DNA from: Flavobacterium potami
GTDB lineage: Bacteria > Bacteroidota > Bacteroidia > Flavobacteriales > Flavobacteriaceae
Assembly: GCF_020026915.1 (NCBI RefSeq)
Contig: NZ_JAINUY010000007.1
Coordinates: forward strand, 124,001 to 188,000
Reading direction: 5' to 3'
DNA: 64,000 nt
The position numbers and the translations under genes were made by a program. Below the pieces are notes generated by a model. That model searched no databases. It worked only from the letters and a program-made list of their open reading frames with translations, and was not told the DNA's origin. Of the stretch, positions 26,344 through 34,402 are shown in pieces (positions within the stretch are counted from its first letter, which is position 1; every line of letters begins with the position of its first letter).

Positions 26344-26421
26344 AACCATATAAGTGATGTAAGTAAATTAAGTTTTTTGCTTGCGCTATATTTGATTAAA
26401 ACTTATATGACTTATATGGTT
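26344..26421. repeat. imperfect inverted repeat of the ACTTATATGG family
   Basis: AACCATATAAGTGATGTAAGT (26344-26364) and ACTTATATGACTTATATGGTT (26401-26421) are reverse complements with two mismatches. The right arm is the third copy of the motif seen at 15394 and 18778. It sits between the tRNA terminator and pepE. Confidence 0.75.
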
Positions 26422-26428
26422 TTGAAAA

Positions 26429-27136
26429 TTATTTCAGATTACTTAAATCGCTTTCTGTTTCTAATTCTTCTGGCTCTTGGTTTTGTCTGAACAAGCGAGC
26501 TTTAAGATCTCCTTTTAAAGTAATTTTTTCGCCTTTAACTTCTAGCCAGCTTCCTTCTCTTAAACCTAAAACCGGAATTGAGTTAAATGCGTGAAATTCT
26601 TTAATTCTTGTTTCGCGTGTTTCGCCCATATGTTTAGATTGTAAATCGGCGTCTAAATAATGTGGGTTTAAATTAAACGGAATTAATCCTAAAGTCTGAA
26701 AACTTGGAGGATAAATGATAGGCATGTCGTTTGTGGTCTGCATTGATAAACCGCAAATATTGCTTCCTGCACTAGAACCTAAATATGGTGTACCGCTTTT
26801 TACAGTTTCAGCAAGCAACTGCATGATGTTGTTTTTGTAAAGTTGTGTTACAAGCAAAAAAGTATTACCGCCTCCTGTAAAAATTCCTTCCGCATTTTTT
26901 AAAGCTTCATGTGGATTCTCGTATTCGTGAATTCCGGTTACTTTAATTTCGATTTTAGCAAATGCTTCTGCTGCTTTTTTGGTGTATTCGTCATGCGAAA
27001 TACCGCTTGGACGAGCATAAGGAATAAATAAAATGCTTTTGCAGTTTTGGAAATGCTCTTGCAATGTTGGTAAAATATATTCTAAATAATCTCCTCCGTG
27101 TAAGGTTGAGGTGCTTGCGATGATAATACTTTTCAT
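26429..27136 (-). CDS. pepE: dipeptidase E (alpha-aspartyl dipeptidase, peptidase S51)
   Basis: The 235-residue protein matches peptidase E, a serine peptidase that cleaves Asp-X dipeptides in the cytoplasm. It has F-T-G-G-G-N-T-F-L-L (~89-98) and the nucleophile motif G-S-S-A-G-S-N (Ser at ~122) of the S51 family, and L-G-L-R-E-G-S-W near 193 with the catalytic region residues. Length is close to E. coli PepE (229). It stands alone. Confidence 0.92.
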   Translation of the reverse strand: MKSIIIASTSTLHGGDYLEYILPTLQEHFQNCKSILFIPYARPSGISHDEYTKKAAEAFAKIEIKVTGIHEYENPHEALKNAEGIFTGGGNTFLLVTQLYKNNIMQLLAETVKSGTPYLGSSAGSNICGLSMQTTNDMPIIYPPSFQTLGLIPFNLNPHYLDADLQSKHMGETRETRIKEFHAFNSIPVLGLREGSWLEVKGEKITLKGDLKARLFRQNQEPEELETESDLSNLK

Positions 27137-27298
27137 GATTTTTAACTGGTAATTTTGTTTGTTAAAGGTATTAAAAAGTCTGTTTTTATGTGAATTTCCG
27201 TGATTTTAATTAACATTTTTTTACCAAGTCATTAATACTAAATTTGGAGCATATTAGGATATTTTTACCGTTTTAAGAATATTTTAATTTATTTCATT

Positions 27299-28066
27299 TT
27301 GATTCACAAAATTACTTGCTTTTTAATTATTGTTTTGGGACAAAACAGTTGGTCTCAAATACAAGACCGATCTCTGATGAATGGAAAAGTTGAATCAAAT
27401 GCTTCAGATTTAAGCGGTATTTATGTGATTAATGCTCAAACGGAAGAAACCGTAACAACAGATGTTTCGGGATCGTTTTCGATTTTGGCTAAAGCAGACG
27501 ATGTGCTAGTTTTTTCTTCGATCAGTTATAAGGAGAAAAGAGTGATGTTGAAAACCGAAGATTTCTCTAATCTTAATTTTACAGTTAAACTTGCTATGTT
27601 GATGTATCAATTGCAGGAGGTTGTGATAAAAAAATATGATAATATCAATGCTGAGAGTTTAGGGATAATTCCGATGGGGCAAAGAAAATTTACTGCTGCT
27701 GAAAGAAAATTAGAAACAGCAACAGCGCTAAATGCTACAGCAAATGGAGGAGGAATGGTAGGTGGATCTATTTCGGCAGATCCTTTGTTGAATTTTTTCT
27801 CTGGAAGAACGGCAATGTTGAAAAAGGAAGTTGCGGTCGAAAAAAAGGAATTTTTTATGAAATTGCTTGAAAATATGTTTAGTCTTGAACATTTTATTGA
27901 TCGACTGAAAATTCCGGCTGAATATGTGAAAGGATTTGAGTATTATGCAATTGAAAATGATAAGTTTACCGTAATCTTAAATTCTAAAAATAAAACTTCT
28001 ACAGAATTTTTGTTAGGAGAATTGGCAGTAAAATATAAAGAGATGATTGCCGATGGAGGTAAGTAA
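27299..28066 (+). CDS. exported paralogue 1: CarboxypepD_reg-like domain with TonB-box-like motif
   Basis: A 255-residue exported protein, first of four tandem paralogues. The start is TTG 27299, because a signal peptide (M-I-H-K-I-T-C-F-L-I-I-V-L-G-Q-N-S-W-S-Q) follows directly and no ATG precedes it in frame. A carboxypeptidase-regulatory-like beta domain follows (I-Y-V-I-N-A-Q-T-E-E-T-V-T-T-D-V-S-G-S-F-S-I). Then comes L-Q-E-V-V-I (~104-109), like the region before a SusC plug, and a ~140-residue helical C-terminal domain with A-E-S-L-G-I-I-P and A-E-R-K-L. There is no barrel. It ends with a stretch identical to paralogue 2 (N-S-K-N-K-T-S-T-E-F-L-L-G-E-L-A-V-K-Y-K). Function unknown; expected in the periplasm or at the outer membrane. 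It overlaps paralogue 2 by 14 bases. Confidence 0.78.
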   Translation: MIHKITCFLIIVLGQNSWSQIQDRSLMNGKVESNASDLSGIYVINAQTEETVTTDVSGSFSILAKADDVLVFSSISYKEKRVMLKTEDFSNLNFTVKLAMLMYQLQEVVIKKYDNINAESLGIIPMGQRKFTAAERKLETATALNATANGGGMVGGSISADPLLNFFSGRTAMLKKEVAVEKKEFFMKLLENMFSLEHFIDRLKIPAEYVKGFEYYAIENDKFTVILNSKNKTSTEFLLGELAVKYKEMIADGGK

Positions 28067-28823
28067 AGCTGTATCAGTTGTGTTTTTTGTGTTTTTTGCT
28101 CAAACTGGTTTTGGGCAAGTGGAAACTAGGCAGTTGTATGGGAGAATAATGAGGCAGTCATCTTCAATTGAAGGGGTAAATATTGTTAATAATAATTCTC
28201 AAATAGCTGCAGTTTCAAATATTGAAGGAGATTTTTCTATAGCAGTTAAAGAAGGAGATGTGTTTGTTTTTTCTGCTGTGAATTTAAATCCGGTGAAAAA
28301 GCGAATTACACAAAATGATATGGTTTCTTCTCAGTTGTTTATTGTTGAAATGACAACAAAAGAGGTAGAGTTGCAAGAGGTTGTTGTTAACGAGAATGCA
28401 AATATCACGGCTGAGAATTTAGGAATTATTCCTAAAGGTCAGAAAAAATATACTCAGGCGGAAAGGCAATTGGCTACAGCAGGAGATTTTAAGCCGATTA
28501 TGTTGCTTGGTCTTTTGGGAGGATCGATGCAACTTGATCCATTGATTAATAAGATTAATGGAAGGACAAAAAGATTGAAAGCAAATGTCGAAATAGAGAA
28601 AAGAGAAAAAAATCTATTACAGTTAGGTTATTTGTTTGATGAGACTTATTTTATTCAAAAGTTGAATATAACAAAAGATAATGTAAACGAATTCAAGCTT
28701 TATGCCATCGAAAATGATGAGTTTTGCACTTTAATGAATTCAAAAAATAAAACTTCGACAGAATTTCTTTTAGGGGAATTGGCTGTAAAGTATAAAGAAA
28801 TAAAAGCCAGTGAAAATAAGTAA
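28053..28823 (+). CDS. exported paralogue 2 of the same family
   Basis: A 256-residue protein starting at ATG 28053, inside the end of paralogue 1 (14-base overlap); an in-frame TTG two codons earlier is less likely. A signal peptide (V-S-V-V-F-F-V-F-F-A-Q-T-G-F-G-Q), the same beta domain (E-G-V-N-I-V-N-N-N-S-Q-I-A-A-V-S-N-I-E-G-D-F), L-Q-E-V-V-V, then N-I-T-A-E-N-L-G-I-I-P-K-G-Q-K-K-Y. The C terminus repeats the N-S-K-N-K-T-S-T-E-F-L-L block of paralogue 1, pointing to recent duplication or gene conversion. Function unknown. Confidence 0.77.
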   Translation: MEVSKAVSVVFFVFFAQTGFGQVETRQLYGRIMRQSSSIEGVNIVNNNSQIAAVSNIEGDFSIAVKEGDVFVFSAVNLNPVKKRITQNDMVSSQLFIVEMTTKEVELQEVVVNENANITAENLGIIPKGQKKYTQAERQLATAGDFKPIMLLGLLGGSMQLDPLINKINGRTKRLKANVEIEKREKNLLQLGYLFDETYFIQKLNITKDNVNEFKLYAIENDEFCTLMNSKNKTSTEFLLGELAVKYKEIKASENK

Positions 28824-29538
28824 AGTAATATCAATATTAGTTCTTTTGTGTTTTGTTCAAATGAGTTTTGGGCAGAAAACCGATTTAAAGCAGTTAATTG
28901 GAAAAATAGTTGAACATTCTACTCCAATTGAAGGAATTAATATTATCAATAATGCAACTCAGGTTGCCACTGCCTCTGATGCTGAAGGTAATTTTTCGAT
29001 GATGGTAAAAGAAGGGGATGTGTTGGTTTTTTCTGCGGTAAATTTAGAGCCACTTCAACATCGAGTTGTTTCTGGTGATCTGTATCCTAATGTTTTAGTG
29101 GTTAGAATGACGGCAAAAGAAGTTGAATTGAAAGAAGTTGTGGTGAATGAAAATGCAAATATTACAGCTGAAAATTTAGGGATAATTCCGTACGGACAAA
29201 AAAAATACACTCCTGCAGAAAGAAAAGTTTATACAGCCACTTCTACTTCGGTCGATAAGCTTTTGAATGCAATTTCTGGGCGAACTTCAATGTTGAAAAA
29301 AGAGGTTAATGTTGAGAAAAAAGAAGCGCTTTTTAGAAAACTAGAATATCTTTTTGAAGAGAATTATTACACAGACAGATTGAAGATTCCTGTTGATGAT
29401 ATTAAAGGATTTCAATTATTTTGTGTGGATGATGCTGATTTTGCTGTATCTTTGAATAGTAAAAACAAAACAATGAGTATGTTTTTAATCACAGATCTAG
29501 CAAGAAAATATCTAACAATTCTCGAAAATGAAAAATAA
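28810..29538 (+). CDS. exported paralogue 3 of the same family
   Basis: A 242-residue protein with a GTG start at 28810, overlapping paralogue 2 by 14 bases in the same ladder arrangement. The signal peptide (I-S-I-L-V-L-L-C-F-V-Q-M-S-F-G-Q) begins at once, which supports the start. Domain order is as in paralogue 2: E-G-I-N-I-I-N-N-A-T-Q, L-K-E-V-V-V, A-E-N-L-G-I-I-P-Y-G-Q-K-K-Y, S-G-R-T-S-M-L-K-K-E-V. The C-terminal block has diverged (S-K-N-K-T-M-S-M-F-L-I). Function unknown. Confidence 0.77.
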   Translation: MKISKVISILVLLCFVQMSFGQKTDLKQLIGKIVEHSTPIEGINIINNATQVATASDAEGNFSMMVKEGDVLVFSAVNLEPLQHRVVSGDLYPNVLVVRMTAKEVELKEVVVNENANITAENLGIIPYGQKKYTPAERKVYTATSTSVDKLLNAISGRTSMLKKEVNVEKKEALFRKLEYLFEENYYTDRLKIPVDDIKGFQLFCVDDADFAVSLNSKNKTMSMFLITDLARKYLTILENEK

Positions 29539-30283
29539 ATTAGGAGTACTCGTTGTCTGCTTATTTTGTCAAATTGTATTAGGGCAAAACGGTTCAAGGA
29601 AGCCATTACATGGTCAGGTTTTAAATGATTTTTTAGCCATTGAAAGTGGTTACGTAATGAATATTAATGCCAACGTAAGAACATTTATAGGTTCTGGTGG
29701 TTTGTTTGATATCATGGCGCGGCCTAAAGATACTTTGTTGTTTTCTGGTTTGGCGTTTCAATCCAAAAAAATCGTTTTAACAGAAAAGGATTGTGCAGAG
29801 ATTCTCTTTAAAGTAAAATTAGATTTGGTTAATAATCAGCTTAAGGAGGTTGTTGTTAATAAAGAATTGAAGGTTAAAGCGCTTGGAGGCGGTTCTCAAA
29901 AAGTCGTTGATATGCAGTTTGAAGATGATAAACAGTCTACAGCTAAAAATACCGCAATGCTTTCAGATCAGACTATTAAATACGGAATGGATTTTGTCCG
30001 CATTTTTAAAGATGTGAAAAAACTGCTTAAGAAAAAAGAAGACGTTGGTGATGAGGAAGTTACGGATATCGCTTTTGTAGAATATGCGAAAGATAATTTT
30101 ACAAAAGACTTTTACACCAAGACATTGAATCTTAAAGAAGACGAAATAGAGTTGTTTTTAATGTATTGTTCAAACGATCCGCATTCAAAACAAATGGTTG
30201 ATCCTGACCAGAAATTTCAGTTGATAGATTTCATGATTAACAAGAATAAAGAATTTAAGAAAGCGGCTCCTGGTCAAAAATGA
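29528..30283 (+). CDS. exported paralogue 4, most divergent member
   Basis: A 251-residue protein whose ATG lies 11 bases inside paralogue 3. It has a signal peptide (L-G-V-L-V-V-C-L-F-C-Q-I-V-L-G-Q), a diverged regulatory-like domain, and L-K-E-V-V-V-N at about 112-118. The C-terminal half is lysine-rich and lacks the A-E-N-L-G-I-I-P block of the others. It keeps the order signal, beta domain, EVVV, helical tail. The next gene starts in its last four bases (ATGA). Function unknown. Confidence 0.74.
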   Translation: MKNKLGVLVVCLFCQIVLGQNGSRKPLHGQVLNDFLAIESGYVMNINANVRTFIGSGGLFDIMARPKDTLLFSGLAFQSKKIVLTEKDCAEILFKVKLDLVNNQLKEVVVNKELKVKALGGGSQKVVDMQFEDDKQSTAKNTAMLSDQTIKYGMDFVRIFKDVKKLLKKKEDVGDEEVTDIAFVEYAKDNFTKDFYTKTLNLKEDEIELFLMYCSNDPHSKQMVDPDQKFQLIDFMINKNKEFKKAAPGQK

Positions 30284-30786
30284 AAAATAAATTAGTTTAC
30301 TGTTTGCTGGCGGTTGTGTTTGTGTTATCATCAGCATTTACCTTCCACAAATTTTATGTGGGAGTTTTTCAGGTCAATTATGCAGCTGAGAAAAAGATGC
30401 TTCAGATTACTTCCCGCATTTTTATTGATGATTTAAATAATGCGATGGAAAAGAAATATCATAAAAAAACATTTGTCGGTACAAGCAAAGAAACCCAGGC
30501 AGATATTGATTTGTTCAAAAAATATCTTTCTGAAAATTTTTCAATAAAAGTAAACGGTCAATCCAAAACAATAACTTATTTGTCTAAAGAAATCGAAGCA
30601 GATGATGTGCTGGTTTGTTATTCAAGAATTACGAATATTGATAAATTCAAAACATTAGAAATTACGAATACAATGTTAGTAGATTGGAATTCAGAACAAC
30701 AAAACATTACACATATTTCAGCATTTGATACCAAAAAGAGCGTTCTTTTTACAGAATCTTCAAGGAAGGAAGTGTTAAAATATTAA
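30280..30786 (+). CDS. DUF6702-like exported protein
   Basis: A 168-residue exported protein (signal K-L-V-Y-C-L-L-A-V-V-F-V-L-S-S-A-F-T) of the DUF6702 type. H-K-F-Y-V-G-V-F-Q-V-N-Y (~23-34) is followed by L-Q-I-T-S-R-I-F-I-D-D-L and a short beta-rich body. It is translationally coupled to paralogue 4 (ATGA overlap) and lies 66 bases before the M1 peptidase gene. In Bacteroidota such proteins are often found beside M1-type peptidases. Function unknown. Confidence 0.75.
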   Translation: MKNKLVYCLLAVVFVLSSAFTFHKFYVGVFQVNYAAEKKMLQITSRIFIDDLNNAMEKKYHKKTFVGTSKETQADIDLFKKYLSENFSIKVNGQSKTITYLSKEIEADDVLVCYSRITNIDKFKTLEITNTMLVDWNSEQQNITHISAFDTKKSVLFTESSRKEVLKY

Positions 30787-30852
30787 ATGAACTTAGGAAA
30801 TTATGTTTTAATTATTATTTTCACAGCCTGACAAATTACCATTAAAATTTTT

Positions 30853-33096
30853 ATGAAAAAGCTTTCATTATTATTACTTTTTCCTGCAATGTTGGTTGCA
30901 CAAGAGAAAGCAGCAACAGCCCCTGTTAGGCAACAAGGGAAATACGATACCAATAAGTTCAGCCAAATGTACGATCTGTTGGCGACTCCAAATATGTTTC
31001 GTACGGCTTCTGGTGCTCCAGGACCGGCTTATTACCAACAACAGGCAGATTATAAAATTGATATTGAATTAGACGATAAAAATTCAAAATTAAGCGGATC
31101 TGAAACAATAACTTACAGTAATAATTCTCCAGATTCTTTGGAGTATTTATGGGTACAGTTGGATCAAAATCAGGCAAAAGCCAACACACAAACTTCATTA
31201 GCAGAAAGTGATAAGATTAGTCAGGTTTTACCACTTGATGGTTTTTCTTCTAAATATTTGAAAAAAGATTTGGAACGCGGTTTTAATATTGAACAAGTTA
31301 AAGATGCAAAAGGAAATGCAATGTCGTACACGATCAATGAAACGATGATGCGTATCAACTTGACTTCACCATTAAAACCAGGAGAAAAAATTTCGTTTTC
31401 AGTAAAATGGTCGTATAATATCAACAATTATAGAAAAGAAGGTGGTCGTTCAGGATATGAAGCGTTCGAAAAAGACGGAAATAAATTGTATGTAATCGCT
31501 CAGTTCTATCCAAGAATGGCGGTTTATAATGATGTTGAAGGATGGCAGAATATGCAGTTCTGGGGAAGCGGAGAGTTTGCTCTTCCTTTCGGAAACTTTG
31601 ATGTAAATATTACAGTTCCTGCAGATCACGTAATTGATGCTACTGGAGAATTAATGAATAGAAGTGAAGTTTTTACTGCAGAACAAGTAAAAAGATACGA
31701 ACAAGCTCAAAAATCATTTGATAAACCAGTTGTTATTGTAACACAAGCAGAGGCAGAAGCGGCTGAAAAAGGTTTTTCTGAAAAGAAAAAAACATGGAAA
31801 TTCAGTGCTAAAAATGTTCGTGATTTCGGAATTGCTTCTTCTAGAAAATTCATTTACGATGCAATGGCTGTAAAAATTGGAAACAGAACTGTTATGGCAG
31901 AATCGGTTTATCCAAAAGAATCAAATCCACTTTGGGGAGAAACTTCGACTATGGTTGTGGCACATACTTTAAAAAGTTATTCTGCACATACTTTTGATTA
32001 TCCGTATCCAAAAGCAGTTTCGGTTTCAGCAGAAGATCAAGGAATGGAATATCCGATGATTTGCTGGAATTACGGTCGTCCAGACGAAAATGGTGTAACA
32101 AGCAAAGAAGTTAAAAACGGAATGATTGGTGTTGTAATTCATGAAGTTGGACACACTTTCTTCCCAATGATTGTAAATTCAGACGAGCGTCAATGGACTT
32201 GGATGGATGAAGGTTTAAATTCATTTTTAGAATATCTGGCAGAGCAGGAATGGGATTCAAATTTCCCTTCAAGAAGAGGGCCGGCGAAAAATATTGTTCC
32301 TTATATGAGTGGTGATCAAAAGTTTTTGGAGCCGATTATGTCGAACTCAGAAACGATTCATCAATTTGGGAATAATGCTTACGGGAAACCAGCTACAGGA
32401 CTTAATATTTTGAGAGAAGTGGTGATGGGAAGAGAATTATTCGATCACGCATTCAAAACGTATGCAAACAGATGGAAATTCAAACACCCAACTCCAGAAG
32501 ATTTCTTCAGAACTATGGAAGATGCTTCTGCAGTAGATTTGGATTGGTTTTTTAGAGGATGGTTTTATTCAACTGATTTCGTAGATATCGGAATTAAAGA
32601 AGTAAAACAATATTATGTTTCAGAAAACCCAACCACTGATCTTAAAAATGTAAAAGTGAGAAAAGGCCGTTTCGGATTTGAAAAAGGACCTTTCGTTTAT
32701 CTTGTTGCAGGAGATAACACAGAAGTTAGTGCGTCTTCTAAAAAAGCTTTAAAAATTGAAGATATTAAACCTTTGGCAGATTATGTAAACCAAACTTTTA
32801 CAGCTGAAGAAAAAGCTAGTATAAAATCGCCTAAATATTTCTACGAAGTAGAATTTAATAAACCAGGCGGAATGATTATGCCGATTTTAGTTGAGATTAC
32901 GTATGAAGATGGTTCAAAAGATAATTACAAATATCCTGCTCAAATTTGGAGAAAAGGTAATGAATCTGCAAGAAAAGTTTACGCTACAACAAAAGCAATT
33001 AAGAGTATTCAAATTGATCCGCGATTACTAACAGCAGATATTGACGTGACCAATAATGCATGGCCAAAAGTAGAAACGAAGTCAAAATTTGACTAA
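30853..33096 (+). CDS. M1-family (gluzincin) metallopeptidase
   Basis: A 747-residue exported aminopeptidase-like zinc enzyme. The signal peptide is K-L-S-L-L-L-L-F-P-A-M-L-V-A. The N-terminal beta domain carries a typical M1 S-G-S-E-T-I-T-Y-S-N motif. The catalytic site is H-E-V-G-H (~430-434) followed after 18 residues by the third ligand Glu in W-M-D-E-G-L-N. The usual G-x-M-E-N exopeptidase motif reads G-M-E-Y-P, so the N-terminus recognition may differ from classical members. It should cut peptides in the periplasm or outside the cell. A strong terminator follows. Confidence 0.88.
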   Translation: MKKLSLLLLFPAMLVAQEKAATAPVRQQGKYDTNKFSQMYDLLATPNMFRTASGAPGPAYYQQQADYKIDIELDDKNSKLSGSETITYSNNSPDSLEYLWVQLDQNQAKANTQTSLAESDKISQVLPLDGFSSKYLKKDLERGFNIEQVKDAKGNAMSYTINETMMRINLTSPLKPGEKISFSVKWSYNINNYRKEGGRSGYEAFEKDGNKLYVIAQFYPRMAVYNDVEGWQNMQFWGSGEFALPFGNFDVNITVPADHVIDATGELMNRSEVFTAEQVKRYEQAQKSFDKPVVIVTQAEAEAAEKGFSEKKKTWKFSAKNVRDFGIASSRKFIYDAMAVKIGNRTVMAESVYPKESNPLWGETSTMVVAHTLKSYSAHTFDYPYPKAVSVSAEDQGMEYPMICWNYGRPDENGVTSKEVKNGMIGVVIHEVGHTFFPMIVNSDERQWTWMDEGLNSFLEYLAEQEWDSNFPSRRGPAKNIVPYMSGDQKFLEPIMSNSETIHQFGNNAYGKPATGLNILREVVMGRELFDHAFKTYANRWKFKHPTPEDFFRTMEDASAVDLDWFFRGWFYSTDFVDIGIKEVKQYYVSENPTTDLKNVKVRKGRFGFEKGPFVYLVAGDNTEVSASSKKALKIEDIKPLADYVNQTFTAEEKASIKSPKYFYEVEFNKPGGMIMPILVEITYEDGSKDNYKYPAQIWRKGNESARKVYATTKAIKSIQIDPRLLTADIDVTNNAWPKVETKSKFD

Positions 33097-33116
33097 ATAA
33101 ATAAAAAGAAATGCTG

Positions 33117-33160
33117 AAAAAGTTCATCTGGTTTGAGAATGCCAGATGAACTTTTTCTTT
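33117..33160 (+). terminator. terminator after the M1 peptidase gene
   Basis: AAAAAGTTCATCTGG and CCAGATGAACTTTTT form a perfect 15-bp stem with a T-run, 20 bases after the stop codon. It closes the operon that begins at 27299. Confidence 0.9.
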
Positions 33161-33222
33161 TTATAAATGTATTTTAAAGGACTTTTTAAGTTAATTTTAA
33201 AACTCTAAGCTGCAAAATTTAA

Positions 33223-33230
33223 TATCTTTG
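33223..33230 (+). promoter_or_regulatory. -7 box of tatA
   Basis: TATCTTTG is an exact TAnnTTTG box, 20 bases before the tatA start codon. Confidence 0.5.
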
Positions 33231-33250
33231 CGACAACAAAAATAAAAGTT

Positions 33251-33598
33251 ATGTTTGGTATAGGAGGAGGAGAATTAATTTTCATACTGTTTATAGTGCT
33301 AATGCTTTTCGGTTCTGATAAAGTGCCGGAAATTGCCCGTACGATGGGAAAAGCTATGGCGCAGTTAAAAAATGCAACCAATGATATTAAAAGTGAAATT
33401 CAAAAAGGAGCAGAGGCAAATGGTCTTGATTCTAAATTTTTGAATGATATTACTGGAAATATCAATGCAGAAATTAATAATGCGAAATCTAATTTACTTG
33501 GAGATACAGGAAATTTATTAGGAGAAACAACTAATGAAATCGAAAAGGTAAAAGAAGATATTGATTCGCTTTCCGGACCTATTAAACGCCAAAGATAA
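33251..33598 (+). CDS. tatA: twin-arginine translocase TatA/TatE-type subunit
   Basis: A 115-residue protein with the TatA layout: one N-terminal membrane helix (G-G-G-E-L-I-F-I-L-F-I-V-L-M-L), the hinge F-G-S-D-K-V-P-E (~23-30), an amphipathic helix (I-A-R-T-M-G-K-A-M-A-Q-L-K) and a charged tail. It would form the pore-lining oligomer for export of folded proteins. TatC is not in the window. It shares a TAATG stop/start overlap with the PAP2 gene, so they form an operon. Confidence 0.85.
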   Translation: MFGIGGGELIFILFIVLMLFGSDKVPEIARTMGKAMAQLKNATNDIKSEIQKGAEANGLDSKFLNDITGNINAEINNAKSNLLGDTGNLLGETTNEIEKVKEDIDSLSGPIKRQR

Positions 33599-34161
33599 TG
33601 CTTGAAACAATAAAGGAGTTAGATAAAAATCTCTTAATATACCTTAACGGATTAGGATCTGAAACTTATGATGGTTTGTGGCTGTTTATTACAAATCAGT
33701 TGTATTGGACACCATTTTTTTTATTTCTGTTCTATCTTATCTATAAAAAAGTTGGTGGAAAACAAACATTGTATTTGTTGCTTTTTATTGCCATTTTGAT
33801 CGCTTTTACAGATCAGACTTGTAATTTGTTTAAACATACTTTCCAACGTTTACGTCCTTGTAATGATCCTGAAGTAAACACTATTATTAGAGTTGTTCAG
33901 GTTAGAAAATCTTTTAGCTTTTTCTCTGGACATGCTGCAAATACAATGGCAGTAGCGACTTTCTTATTTTGGGTTTTAAGACGTTATTTTAAATATATTG
34001 GCTTCCTGTTTCTATGGCCTTTAATTTTTGCTTACAGCCGAATTTATTTAGGATTGCATTTTCCAGGCGATATTCTTGCTGGATATTTCTTTGGAGCACT
34101 TTTCGGATCACTAATTTATCTAGTGTACAGAAAGTTGAAACCACAATATTTTCCAGGATAA
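33598..34161 (+). CDS. PAP2-family phosphatase
   Basis: A 187-residue membrane protein with about five or six hydrophobic segments and the acid-phosphatase signature in order: K-H-T-F-Q-R-L-R-P (~78-86), F-F-S-G-H-A-A-N-T (~104-112) and Y-S-R-I-Y-L-G-L-H-F-P-G-D (~148-160). Such enzymes remove phosphate from undecaprenyl pyrophosphate or phosphatidic acid on the outer face of the inner membrane. Substrate is not predictable. Translation is coupled to tatA by a TAATG overlap. Confidence 0.86.
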   Translation: MLETIKELDKNLLIYLNGLGSETYDGLWLFITNQLYWTPFFLFLFYLIYKKVGGKQTLYLLLFIAILIAFTDQTCNLFKHTFQRLRPCNDPEVNTIIRVVQVRKSFSFFSGHAANTMAVATFLFWVLRRYFKYIGFLFLWPLIFAYSRIYLGLHFPGDILAGYFFGALFGSLIYLVYRKLKPQYFPG

Positions 34162-34236
34162 GTTTTTTTTAAAAGATGCTAAGGTTCTGAGATACTAAGA
34201 TTCTAAGTTTTTCTTTTAACTTGTTATGAAGTTTAC

Positions 34237-34373
34237 ATGAATTGCCTCCAGATTTATCTGGAGGTTTCTAAATAAAATAGAAAAGGCTTTAGCCAAATAC
34301 AACTCGTATTTTGGCTAAAGCCTTTTCTTTTAGATCAATATTATATCTCCAGCTAAAGCTGGAGGCAATTCAT
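34237..34373. repeat. nested inverted repeat with inner hairpin
   Basis: Outer arms ATGAATTGCCTCCA (34237-34250) and TGGAGGCAATTCAT (34360-34373) are perfect reverse complements. Inside lies a second hairpin (AAAAGGCTTTAGCC / GGCTAAAGCCTTTT, 34281-34325). It looks like a composite REP-type element between the PAP2 and PhyH genes. Confidence 0.85.
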
Positions 34374-34402
34374 ATAAATTTTTATGTGTAGTTAAAAAAA
34401 AA

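Noticed and set aside
27299..30283. Calling the four paralogues TonB-dependent receptors
   Set aside because: They have the SusC-like N-terminal domain and EVVV motif, but at 240-256 residues they lack plug and barrel.
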